This document shows positions 1 to 7,719 of a stretch of 64,000 nucleotides of DNA, piece by piece. The translations under genes and the position numbers were made by a program. Source of the DNA: Gordonia sp. OPL2 (GTDB lineage Bacteria; Actinomycetota; Actinomycetes; Mycobacteriales; Mycobacteriaceae). Where the stretch lies: the NCBI RefSeq assembly GCF_003797825.1, contig NZ_RKME01000020.1:42444-106443 (forward strand), in the 5' to 3' direction. The notes beneath the pieces were generated by a model. It made no database searches. It was not told where the DNA came from and saw only the letters and a list, made by a program, of their open reading frames with translations. Each line of letters opens with the position of its first letter. The stretch's first letter is position 1.

Positions 1-1113
1 CCACTGCCAGCCATGCTGATTCGACGCCATGTCGCCGTCGGTGAGCTGCTCGAGGAACCACTGCGCGCCCCACCACCACGGCAGGTGCAGATCCTTGACC
101 AGGAAGGACGCCGTGATCATCCGGACCCGGTTGTGCATGAAACCCGATTCGGCGAGCTGCCGCATTCCGGCATCGACGATCGGGAAACCCGTACGGCCTT
201 CCTTCCACGCATCGAGACGGCGGTAGGCGTCCTTGTCGGTGTCGAGCTCGATGTCGTCGAACTGGCGATTCCAGTTGTGCCACGCGCTGTCCGGCCAGTG
301 ATGCAGGACCGCGGCATAGAAGTCGCGGAAGGCCAGTTCACGAAGATAGGACTTGGCACCCTTGGATCGACCGAGATCGGCGGCCATGGTGCGCGGATGG
401 ATGTTGCCGAACTTCAGATACGCCGACATCCGGCTGCTCGCATCGAGATCCGGCCGATCGCGGTCGGAGTCGTATCCGGCGAGATCGTCGTCCACGAACT
501 CACGCCAGCGCTTCGTGGCGGCGGATTCGCCTGCGGGATGGTCGAGTTCAACCGGCGCGGCCGGGATCTTGATGCGGCCGGAGCGAGTGATGTCGCTGGG
601 ATCGACCGTGTCCGACGTCGAGAGCGACGACGACGCGGGCGCCCGCCAGCCGTGCTCACGCCATTGGTTGAAGTAGGGGGTGAAGACCTTGTAGGGCTCA
701 CCGTCGTTCTTCGTCACCCGACCCGGTGACACCAGATACGGCGAGCCTTCGGCCTCGAGGTCCACGTCACCCAGAGCCTCGGTCACAGCGTCGTCGCGTC
801 GACGGCCGAACGGCGAGAAATCTTCTGTCACATGCACACTCGTCGCATCGACAGCCTTGGCCAGCCGCGGGATCTCCTTCTCGGGACGCCCGCGCACGAC
901 CAACAGCCGTCCCGACAGCGAGTCGTCGAGATCGCGGAGTGAATCGAACAGAAAACTCAGACGTCGTGGACCCGACGACTTCTCCAGTCGCGGGTCCACG
1001 ACGAAGCAGACCAGCACATCGTCAGCTGCCTCCTGCGCCGCGATGAGCGGCGGAAGATCACCCAGGCGCAGGTCGCGCCGGAGCCACAGGATCGATGTCG
1101 AGCTCGTGACTAT
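1..1113 (-). CDS. phrB: Deoxyribodipyrimidine (CPD) photolyase, partial at window edge
   Basis: Light-driven repair of cyclobutane pyrimidine dimers with FAD and an antenna cofactor. The minus frame is open from about 1113 to base 1 (about 370 codons); the C-terminal 60-70 residues lie outside the window. Visible class I signatures are the N-terminal LWLRRDLRLGD, the middle RMSAYLKFGNIHPR, and the FAD/DNA-binding core with AWKEGRTGFPIVDAGMRQL, MHNRVRM and DGDMASNQHGWQW. The reading frame is clean, but no ATG, GTG or TTG lies in frame before the conserved N-terminus; the given end uses an ATA that overlaps the fkbP stop codon, and the true start is uncertain (CTG at 1089 is another option). 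Last gene of a minus-strand run sugar kinase-gltA-FKBP-photolyase, probably translationally coupled to FKBP. Confidence 0.9.
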   Translation of the reverse strand, partial: MVTSSTSILWLRRDLRLGDLPPLIAAQEAADDVLVCFVVDPRLEKSSGPRRLSFLFDSLRDLDDSLSGRLLVVRGRPEKEIPRLAKAVDATSVHVTEDFSPFGRRRDDAVTEALGDVDLEAEGSPYLVSPGRVTKNDGEPYKVFTPYFNQWREHGWRAPASSSLSTSDTVDPSDITRSGRIKIPAAPVELDHPAGESAATKRWREFVDDDLAGYDSDRDRPDLDASSRMSAYLKFGNIHPRTMAADLGRSKGAKSYLRELAFRDFYAAVLHHWPDSAWHNWNRQFDDIELDTDKDAYRRLDAWKEGRTGFPIVDAGMRQLAESGFMHNRVRMITASFLVKDLHLPWWWGAQWFLEQLTDGDMASNQHGWQW

Positions 1114-1478
1114 CCCACGCCCAGCAGGTCGATGACGAACACGAGGGTCTTGCCCGACAGGCGGTGTCCGGCACCGGCCGGACCGTAGGCGAGCTGCGGC
1201 GGGACCGTCAGCTGGCGACGACCGCCGACCTGCATCCCGGGGATGCCCTCTTGCCAGCCGGGAATCAGCCGATCGAGGGGGAAGTTCGCAGACTGCCCGC
1301 GATCCCAGGACGAGTCGAACTCCTCGCCGGTCTCGTACTCGACACCGACGTAGTGCACGTCCACCACACCGCCACGCTGGGCCTCGGCGCCGTCACCGAC
1401 GATGAGATCCTTGATCTGCAGTTCTGCGGGGGCCGGGCCCTCGGGGAATTCGACTTCGGGCTTTTCAGCGCTGGTCAA
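1110..1478 (-). CDS. FKBP-type peptidyl-prolyl cis-trans isomerase
   Basis: 122 residues, the size of a minimal single-domain FKBP; catalyses proline isomerisation during protein folding, probably cytoplasmic because no signal peptide is seen. Family landmarks: VHYVGVEYETGEEFDSSWDRG (residues about 40-60), the PLDRLIPGWQEGIPGMQVGGRR active-site stretch and the PPQLAYG loop, ending FVIDLLGVG. The start is TTG, chosen because AAGGAGAG lies about 6 nt upstream and the next in-frame starts would cut the domain. It lies 78 nt after gltA on the same strand, and its stop codon overlaps the probable photolyase start. This gene usually sits beside citrate synthase in related actinobacteria. Confidence 0.95.
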   Translation of the reverse strand: MTSAEKPEVEFPEGPAPAELQIKDLIVGDGAEAQRGGVVDVHYVGVEYETGEEFDSSWDRGQSANFPLDRLIPGWQEGIPGMQVGGRRQLTVPPQLAYGPAGAGHRLSGKTLVFVIDLLGVG

Positions 1479-1556
1479 CGGGACTCTCCTTTGAGTCGTC
1501 GGATCAGTTTCTCTTCGGACAGGACGGCGTGTGGGCCGACCTCGGCTCCCGAACGC

Positions 1557-2879
1557 TCAGCGCTGCCCCATCGCGACGTAATCGCGCTCGGTGTATCCGG
1601 TGTACAGCTGGCGCGGACGACCGATCTTGCCGGACGGATCCTCGTGCATCTCGCGCCAGTGCGCGATCCAGCCGGGCAGTCGGCCGAGGGCGAACAGCAC
1701 GGTGAACATCCGCGTCGGGAAGCCCATCGCACGGTAGATGACGCCCGTGTAGAAGTCCACGTTCGGGTAGAGCTTGCGCTCGATGAAGTAGTCGTCGGAC
1801 AGCGCGACCTCTTCGAGACCCTTCGCGATGTCGAGCAGATCATCTTGGACGCCAAGGGATTCCAGGATGGAGTCCGCGGTCTTCTTCACGATCGCGGCGC
1901 GCGGGTCGTAGTTCTTGTAGACGCGGTGACCGAAGCCCATGAGCTTCACCCCGGCCTCTTTGTTCTTGACCTTGTTCATGAAGGCCTGGGTGTCGCCACC
2001 GGACTGCCGGATCTCCTCGAGCATCTCGAGCACGGCCTGGTTGGCGCCGCCGTGCAGCGGACCCCAGAGCGCGTTGATGCCGCCGGAGATCGACGTGAAC
2101 AGGTTGGCCTGCGACGAACCGACCAGGCGCACCGTCGAGGTCGAGCAGTTCTGCTCGTGATCGGCATGCAGGATGAAGAGCATGTCCAGGGCCTTGGCGA
2201 CCTCGGGATCGACCTCGTAGGGCTCGGCCGGGAAACCGAAGGTCATCCGCAGGAAGTTCTCGACCAGGCTCAGCGAGTTGTCCGGGTACAGGAACGGCTG
2301 ACCGGCCGACTTCTTGTAGGCGTAGGCGGCGATCGTGGGCAGCTTCGCCAGCAACCGGATCGTCGACAGTTCGACCTGCTCCGGGTCCTTGGGGTCGAGC
2401 GAGTCCTGGTAGTAGGCCGACAGTGCGTTGACCGCGCTCGACAGGACGGGCATCGGGTGCGCGTTGCGCGGGAAGCCGTCGAAGAAGCGCTTCAGGTCCT
2501 CGTGCAGCAGGGTGTGCCGGCGGATCTTGTCGGTGAAGTCCTCGAGCTGGCTCGGCGTCGGCAGCTCACCGTAGATGAGGAGATAGCTGACCTCGATGAA
2601 GGTCGACTTCTCGGCCAGCTGATCGATCGGGATGCCGCGGTACCGGAGGATGCCGGCGTCGCCGTCGATGTAGGTGATGGCGGACTTGGTCGACGCGGTG
2701 TTTACGAAGCCACTGTCGAACGTGGTCAGTCCGGTCTCGGCGAGGAACTTGCCCAGACCGACGGAATCGTTACCTTCGGTGGCCTTCAGGATCGGGAGCT
2801 CCAGCTGACCACCGGGGTAGGTGAACGTCGCTGATGCCGTATCGGACGCCTGGTCAGCTGGGACTGTTTCAGCGGACAC
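1557..2879 (-). CDS. gltA: Citrate synthase (main TCA enzyme)
   Basis: Condenses oxaloacetate with acetyl-CoA to citrate, the entry step of the TCA cycle. The 440-residue protein has all type I/II landmarks: YIDGDAGILRYRGIPIDQLA, the HADHEQNCSTSTVRLVGSS histidine segment, GGINALWGPLHGGANQAVL and GFGHRVYKNYDPRA with catalytic His and Asp. Start chosen at the GTG at 2879, preceded by AAAGGGG 5 nt away; a TTG 33 nt upstream also fits the frame but has no ribosome site. It resembles the longer hexameric GltA2-like enzyme, unlike the shorter second enzyme at 9892-11019. It lies 68 nt after the sugar-kinase gene and heads the FKBP-photolyase run. Confidence 0.97.
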   Translation of the reverse strand: MSAETVPADQASDTASATFTYPGGQLELPILKATEGNDSVGLGKFLAETGLTTFDSGFVNTASTKSAITYIDGDAGILRYRGIPIDQLAEKSTFIEVSYLLIYGELPTPSQLEDFTDKIRRHTLLHEDLKRFFDGFPRNAHPMPVLSSAVNALSAYYQDSLDPKDPEQVELSTIRLLAKLPTIAAYAYKKSAGQPFLYPDNSLSLVENFLRMTFGFPAEPYEVDPEVAKALDMLFILHADHEQNCSTSTVRLVGSSQANLFTSISGGINALWGPLHGGANQAVLEMLEEIRQSGGDTQAFMNKVKNKEAGVKLMGFGHRVYKNYDPRAAIVKKTADSILESLGVQDDLLDIAKGLEEVALSDDYFIERKLYPNVDFYTGVIYRAMGFPTRMFTVLFALGRLPGWIAHWREMHEDPSGKIGRPRQLYTGYTERDYVAMGQR

Positions 2880-2947
2880 ACGAACCCCTTTACTCAGGTG
2901 AGAGTTGTACAACGCAGATCCGGGTAGGGATGCTGTTGCTTATCAAC

Positions 2948-3892
2948 CTAGTCGCTTGCCAGCTCGCTCGCCCACGGAGGGTCGGCGCCAGGGCGTGAGA
3001 CCGTGATCGCAGCGACCTGACCTGCGAATTCCGCAGTCGAGCGCCACTGCTCGAGACTCAGGGTGGCGACCGCTTTCGACGACAACGCGCCGATGCGGTC
3101 GAGGTGTCGGAGTACCCCTCCCACGACCGAGTCACCGGCCCCGATGGTGTCTGCGACCTGCGCTTTCGGCGCCGGCACAGTGACCGTCCCGTCCCTGGTC
3201 GTGACGGTGATCCCGTCGGCACCCGCCGTGGTGATGACGGCGCTGACCCCCGACGCCAGCCATGTGGCCGCCCCGGACCCGTCCGGTCCGGCTCCCAGCC
3301 AGGCGGCGTCCTCGTCGGAGAGCTTCACCACATCGACCGCATCCATCCACGAGGCGAACCGTCGTCGGTAGGCGTCGGGATCGTCGATGACCGCCGGCCG
3401 GATGTTCGGATCCACGACGACGAGCCGCCCGTCGTCGTGACTGCGCCGCAACACCGATTCGTACACCGACGCACCGGGTTCGAGCACCATGGACAAGGTC
3501 CCGAAACACACCGCCGACACGGTCGACGGAAAGGTCTCGGGGGTCTGGACGAGACGATCCGCAGTGCCCTCGACGTAGAACGAATACTGCGCCGCACCGT
3601 TGTCACCGATGGTGGCCAGCGCGAGCGAGGTGGGCTCGGGTCGCCGCTGCACGAGGCCGGTGCCGACTCCCCCGGCCTGCAAAGCGGCGATGATCGCGTC
3701 GCCGTAGGTGTCGGTCGAGACAGCCGAACACAGCGACACCGCGCTGCCGAGTCGCCCCAGGGTCACCGCGACGTTGAACGGCCCCCCGCCCAGCGCCGGC
3801 TGGAGTGCCGGCAGACGATCCGGATACGTGGGCACCGACGACGCCTGCACGACGTCGACCAACGCTTCCCCACAGACCACGATCTCGCGCAT
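2948..3892 (-). CDS. PfkB-family carbohydrate kinase (fructokinase-like)
   Basis: ATP-dependent sugar kinase of the ribokinase/PfkB fold, 314 residues. N-terminus IVVCGEALVDVV and the GGGPFNVAVTLGRLG substrate-binding motif (residues 35-50) are present, and the second PfkB signature with the anion hole and catalytic Asp is DTIGAGDSVVGG near residue 250. The pattern is closest to bacterial fructokinases, but the sugar cannot be fixed from sequence. GAGGAGG lies just before the ATG. The gene is divergent from pxpB (67 nt apart) and points into gltA, with which it may be cotranscribed; there is no sugar transporter beside it. Confidence 0.9.
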   Translation of the reverse strand: MREIVVCGEALVDVVQASSVPTYPDRLPALQPALGGGPFNVAVTLGRLGSAVSLCSAVSTDTYGDAIIAALQAGGVGTGLVQRRPEPTSLALATIGDNGAAQYSFYVEGTADRLVQTPETFPSTVSAVCFGTLSMVLEPGASVYESVLRRSHDDGRLVVVDPNIRPAVIDDPDAYRRRFASWMDAVDVVKLSDEDAAWLGAGPDGSGAATWLASGVSAVITTAGADGITVTTRDGTVTVPAPKAQVADTIGAGDSVVGGVLRHLDRIGALSSKAVATLSLEQWRSTAEFAGQVAAITVSRPGADPPWASELASD

Positions 3893-3959
3893 CGCACCTC
3901 CTCATCGCTCCGGTGTCATCCTGCCATCCGGACCGGCGCACATGACCTAGGTTGAGGAC

Positions 3960-4625
3960 ATGCGAGAGTTGCCCGCCGGCCCCGACGCGGTCGTGCTCGA
4001 TTTCGCCGACGACCCGGAGCCGTCGGCCGCGGTCGGCCGGGCGGCGACGGCGATCCGTCGCGCGATCGAGTCGGACGCGTTGCGCGCGACCGATGTGATC
4101 CCCAGTGCCCATACGGTGCTCGTCCAGGCCGACCGCGGAGCGGGTATCGATGTCCTGGGTGTGCATCGGGCACTCCGCAACGTCCGAGACGATGCGGCAC
4201 AGGCGGATGCGCGGCCCGACGAGATCCTGATTCCCGTCACCTATGACGGACCGGATCTCGACGATGTCGCCCGAACGCTCGGACTAGGCGTCGACGAGGT
4301 CGTCGAGCTCCATCGCGACACCCGCTGGCGGGTGCAGTTCATGGGTTTCGCACCGGGCTTCGGTTACCTGGTGGCACAGGAGGATCCGGACAACCTCTGG
4401 GGACGTCTGCCGCGGCGCGACGAGTCGCGCACGGCGGTTCCCTCCGGCGCGGTGGCCGTCGCGGCCGGATACAGCGCCGTCTATCCGCGTCACAGCCCGG
4501 GCGGGTGGCAGCTCATCGGTCACACCACGATTGCCATGTGGGATGAGAACTCCACTCCCCCAGCACTTCTCGAGCCGGGCCGAACGGTCCGCTTCGTACC
4601 CGCCGACGACACCGGTCCGTCCTGA
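3960..4625 (+). CDS. pxpB: 5-oxoprolinase subunit B (KipI/allophanate hydrolase subunit 1 family)
   Basis: 221-residue KipI-type protein with the family core RVQFMGFAPGFGYL and the PSGAVAVAAGYSAVYPRHSPGGWQLIGHT segment. In the characterised PxpABC enzyme it works with PxpC to open 5-oxoproline to glutamate using ATP. The stop codon overlaps the next start (TGATG), so translational coupling with pxpC is expected. A TAGGTT hexamer ends 6 nt before the ATG, suggesting a leaderless transcript. No PxpA (LamB/YcsF) gene is adjacent, so the complete enzyme would need a partner encoded elsewhere; a KipI-like regulatory role cannot be excluded. Confidence 0.9.
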   Translation: MRELPAGPDAVVLDFADDPEPSAAVGRAATAIRRAIESDALRATDVIPSAHTVLVQADRGAGIDVLGVHRALRNVRDDAAQADARPDEILIPVTYDGPDLDDVARTLGLGVDEVVELHRDTRWRVQFMGFAPGFGYLVAQEDPDNLWGRLPRRDESRTAVPSGAVAVAAGYSAVYPRHSPGGWQLIGHTTIAMWDENSTPPALLEPGRTVRFVPADDTGPS

Positions 4626-5500
4626 TGACGAAGTCACTCCTCGTCGTCGATCCCGGCCTGTTCGCCACGGCGCAGGATCTCGGGCGAGGCGGGTACGCAC
4701 ACCTCGGGGTGCCCGCGGCCGGTGGCGCGGACCGTTCATCACTGACCCTCGCGAATCGGCTCGTCGGAAATCCCGAGTCGGCGGCCGTGGTGGAGACCAC
4801 GTTGGGCCGCTTCCACATTCGAGCGCGCGGCGACCTCCTCGTCGCGGTCACCGGCGCTCACGCCGAAATCCGCGTCGACGACGTGCCGGTCGGCGGCGAT
4901 GCCGCTGTCTCGCTGGTGGCGGGAGCCGAACTGAGCATCGGCACGCCTGTCCGGGGCTGCCGGAACTATCTCGCCGTCCGGGGCGGGCTCGATGTCGCGA
5001 AAGTACTCGGGTCCCGCGCCACCGACAGCCTGTCCGGACTGGGACCGGCGCCGCTGACCGCGGGCACCGAACTGCCGGTCGGCACTTCGGCACTCGAGTG
5101 GCCGGCGACCTCGACGGCTCCGCAGGCCCATGAGTCGCCGGGTGTCGTCGACCTGGAGATCGCCGACGGTCCGCGTCGCGACCATGTGCGCTCGCCGGCC
5201 GACCTGACCCGGGGCGTCTGGGAAGTCGGTGTCGACAGCAACCGGGTCGGTGTGCGCATCGACCGTCCGGCCGATTCCGACGATCCGCTCCTGGTGCACC
5301 GTGAGGACGTCGCCGAACTGGCGTCGGAGGGAGTGCCCCACGGCGCCGTCCAGATCCCGCCGAGCGGACGCCCCGTCCTCTTCCTCGCCGATCACCCGGT
5401 CACGGGCGGCTATCCGGTCGTCGCCGTGCTCACCCCGTCTGCCATCGACCGGGCGGCGCAGCTCGTCGCCGGCGACCGCGTCCGGTTCCGACCGAGCTGA
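4625..5500 (+). CDS. pxpC: 5-oxoprolinase subunit C (biotin-dependent carboxyltransferase-like/KipA family)
   Basis: 291 residues, the partner of PxpB. Family features are the N-terminal DPGLFATAQDLGRGGYAHLGVPAAGGAD motif region, the central RNYLAVRGGLDV and the C-terminal HPVTGGYPVVAVLT. It starts inside the pxpB stop codon. Function (5-oxoproline hydrolysis with PxpB and PxpA) follows from family knowledge; neither ATP motif nor biotin site is obvious in this subunit. About 50 nt follow before the next gene, which has its own strong promoter. Confidence 0.9.
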   Translation: MTKSLLVVDPGLFATAQDLGRGGYAHLGVPAAGGADRSSLTLANRLVGNPESAAVVETTLGRFHIRARGDLLVAVTGAHAEIRVDDVPVGGDAAVSLVAGAELSIGTPVRGCRNYLAVRGGLDVAKVLGSRATDSLSGLGPAPLTAGTELPVGTSALEWPATSTAPQAHESPGVVDLEIADGPRRDHVRSPADLTRGVWEVGVDSNRVGVRIDRPADSDDPLLVHREDVAELASEGVPHGAVQIPPSGRPVLFLADHPVTGGYPVVAVLTPSAIDRAAQLVAGDRVRFRPS

Positions 5501-5511
5501 CCCCGCCATCG

Positions 5512-5549
5512 TTGACAGCGATCTGAGACGATCCTAGACTTTCGTCTCA
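5512..5549 (+). promoter_or_regulatory. Near-consensus promoter with overlapping 8-bp inverted repeat, leaderless start
   Basis: TTGACA (5512-5517), a 17-nt spacer, and TAGACT (5535-5540), followed 8 nt later by the ATG of the DUF2236 gene, so the transcript probably begins at or next to the start codon. A perfect inverted repeat TGAGACGA (5524-5531) / TCGTCTCA (5542-5549) brackets the -10 box and would place a dimeric repressor over the spacer and the start site. The regulator is not evident; no repressor gene is adjacent. Confidence 0.75.
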
Positions 5550-6583
5550 TGACCGAGGTACTGACGACGCCCGCCGACTCGTCGACACCCGAACCGACGG
5601 TCAGGCGACCCGAGGACTACGCGCCCCTCGGCCCCGATTCGCTCACCTGGCAGATCTGGGGCACGTGGACAGGCATGTTCCAGGGACTGTGGGCCGGCTC
5701 GATGCAGAACATGCACCCCAAACTCGGCGCAGCCGTGTGGGAACACTCCGACTTCTTCGGAGAGCGATGGCAGCGACTGATGCGCTCGCTGTACCCGATC
5801 AGCGGGGTGGTCTTCGATCCGGTGCCGGCCGACGGCCCCACCACCGGTCACGAGGTCCGGGACTACCACCGCGACATCAAGGGACGCATGGAGGACGGAT
5901 CGCGCTATCACGCCCTCGATCCCGACGTCTTCTACTGGGCGCACGCCACCTTCTGGTACGGCAATGTGCGGTTGTGCGAACGGTTCGGCCCGTGGCTCAG
6001 CGAGGACCAGAAACGGCAGCTCTTCGAGGAGTCCAAGGCCTGGTACGCGATGTACGGGGTGTCGATGCGCCCGGTCCCGGACACCTACGAGGACTTCCTG
6101 GCCTACTGGGACCACATGTGCCGCAACGAACTCCGCGACCATCCGGCAGTCCGCACAGTCCTCGACATCGGACAACTCCCACCGCCGCCGTTTCTCCGGC
6201 TGATCCCGGATCGTCTCTGGTTCCGGTACATGGCGCCGACCAATCAGCGCTTCTTCACCTGGCTCACCACCGGCTTCTACGACGAACCGATCCGGGAGAT
6301 GCTGAGCCTGCCGTGGACCGAGAAGGACGAGTGGCGCTTTCGCTTGCTCGGCCAGACGGTCAACCTGGTGATGCACCGCCTGTTGCCGCCGCGTCTGCGG
6401 CGGCATCCACGACCGCGCGACGCGTGGGATCGCGTATCGGGCCGTACCCCGGCCGACGCCCCGCTGGTGCACACACCGGCGCGCAATCTGCCGCCACAGG
6501 CCGAGCGCGACAACCCGATGCACTACTGCCCCGTCCATGCCGCCCGCCGCGCCACCTATCCGGGGCGCGTCACCGGGGACTGA
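5549..6583 (+). CDS. Oxygenase MpaB family (DUF2236) protein
   Basis: 344 residues of the DUF2236 family, haem-b oxygenases related to latex-clearing protein and fungal MpaB. Seen: WTGMFQGLWAGSMQNMHPKLGAAVWEHSDF (residues 40-70, the family's N-terminal helix region), DYHRDIKGRMEDG with a candidate haem-ligand His, and YWAHATFWYGN. The long C-terminal tail is Arg/Pro-rich and ends HYCPVHAARRATYPG. No signal peptide is visible. It has its own strong, probably repressible promoter and is a single-gene unit: its stop lies 6 nt from the stop of the convergent oxygenase gene. Substrate unknown. Confidence 0.85.
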   Translation: MTEVLTTPADSSTPEPTVRRPEDYAPLGPDSLTWQIWGTWTGMFQGLWAGSMQNMHPKLGAAVWEHSDFFGERWQRLMRSLYPISGVVFDPVPADGPTTGHEVRDYHRDIKGRMEDGSRYHALDPDVFYWAHATFWYGNVRLCERFGPWLSEDQKRQLFEESKAWYAMYGVSMRPVPDTYEDFLAYWDHMCRNELRDHPAVRTVLDIGQLPPPPFLRLIPDRLWFRYMAPTNQRFFTWLTTGFYDEPIREMLSLPWTEKDEWRFRLLGQTVNLVMHRLLPPRLRRHPRPRDAWDRVSGRTPADAPLVHTPARNLPPQAERDNPMHYCPVHAARRATYPGRVTGD

Positions 6584-6589
6584 CCGGCG

Positions 6590-7666
6590 CTACTGTTGCC
6601 CGAGGCCCCGCCGCATGGCCTGGCGTACCCGCTGGGCCTCGCGGCGTGCATACGGATTGGACTGTCCGGCACGTGATCCCGCGAGTTTCGCGCCGATGTG
6701 TTCGCCGACGGTGATCGGCGAGTAGCGGCTGCCCGCACCGACGCACGACGGCAGCGTCGAGATCGTCGCATCGATGTTGCCGTCGTGGAAGAACGCGGCC
6801 GAGCGACGCCGCTCGATGGTGCCGTCTACCACCGGTGGTTTGACGCGGTGCAGTGTCGACATCCAGCGTTCGTTGGTCCAGCGCGCCATCAGATCACCGA
6901 GATTGATGAGCAGTGCACCGTCGGCGGGTTCCACGTCGTGCCAATCGCCCTCGCGGTCGAGCACCTGCAGACCGCGCACCTGATCGGCCCAGAGCACGGT
7001 GACGATGCCGTAGTCGGTGTGCTCCCCCATTCCGGTCAGCTCACCGTCGAGCTCGATGTCGCCCGGCGGCAATGCGTAGTTGTTCATCCGGAGCACGTCG
7101 AGCGAATGGTCGGTGTAGCCGTCGAAGAAGTCCGCGGGGAGATCGAGGGCGTCGGCGAAGATCCTGGTCAGTGTGTGGGCGACCCGCGACGCCTCGGCGA
7201 AGTACGCCGACACGGCCGCCTCGAAATGATCGACGGCCGGCCAGGTGTTGGCCGCGTACTGATCATCCGGGAGGTCGAGTTCCGGGTAGTCCTGTGCCTC
7301 GACACCGACATTGAACGCCTCGAAGAAGTCGTTCATCCGATCGGCCGGCTCGACGCCCAGACTCAGCGACAGCGATTCCGACTTCGGCGGCGCGTACCCG
7401 CGGTTGATCTCCGGCGGCGTGCGGTAGGCCTTCTTCTCGTCGAGGGGAAGCGCGAAGAAATCGTCGAGGACGGCGGTGAACTCGTCGAGGACGGCAGAGG
7501 CGATCTGGTGCCCGACGATCTGGATGAACCCCACCGCGCTCGCCGCGTCGTCGATCTGTGACGCGACGGCCGCCCGATCAGCCGGGCTGCCCTGTCCGGT
7601 GTACGGACTGATGTCGATGATCGGCACCATGAAGGTCCCCGCCGGGTTGTCGACTACCGCGCTCAT
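6590..7666 (-). CDS. 2-oxoglutarate/Fe(II)-dependent dioxygenase (isopenicillin N synthase family)
   Basis: 358 residues with the non-haem DIOX_N plus 2OG-FeII_Oxy arrangement. N-terminal VPIIDISPYTG and the GFIQIVGHQI segment are typical. Iron ligands appear as the HxD in GEHTDYG and the distal His in STLHRVKPP; the 2OG-binding Arg-x-Ser is in ERRRSAAFF. Start placed at the ATG at 7666 (MSAVVDNP); another in-frame ATG is 9 nt further upstream. Members hydroxylate or desaturate small molecules; the substrate is not predictable here. Convergent with the DUF2236 gene, and downstream of and in the same direction as the MFS gene, 53 nt apart, so possibly cotranscribed with it. Confidence 0.9.
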   Translation of the reverse strand: MSAVVDNPAGTFMVPIIDISPYTGQGSPADRAAVASQIDDAASAVGFIQIVGHQIASAVLDEFTAVLDDFFALPLDEKKAYRTPPEINRGYAPPKSESLSLSLGVEPADRMNDFFEAFNVGVEAQDYPELDLPDDQYAANTWPAVDHFEAAVSAYFAEASRVAHTLTRIFADALDLPADFFDGYTDHSLDVLRMNNYALPPGDIELDGELTGMGEHTDYGIVTVLWADQVRGLQVLDREGDWHDVEPADGALLINLGDLMARWTNERWMSTLHRVKPPVVDGTIERRRSAAFFHDGNIDATISTLPSCVGAGSRYSPITVGEHIGAKLAGSRAGQSNPYARREAQRVRQAMRRGLGQQ

Positions 7667-7719
7667 GGCACCCATAGTGGCACCGAATCCGCGATCTCGC
7701 TGATCAGGCGGTCGCGGGG

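Noticed and set aside
1164..2834. 556-codon plus-strand ORF opposite gltA
   Set aside because: Complementary frame of citrate synthase; no recognisable motif.
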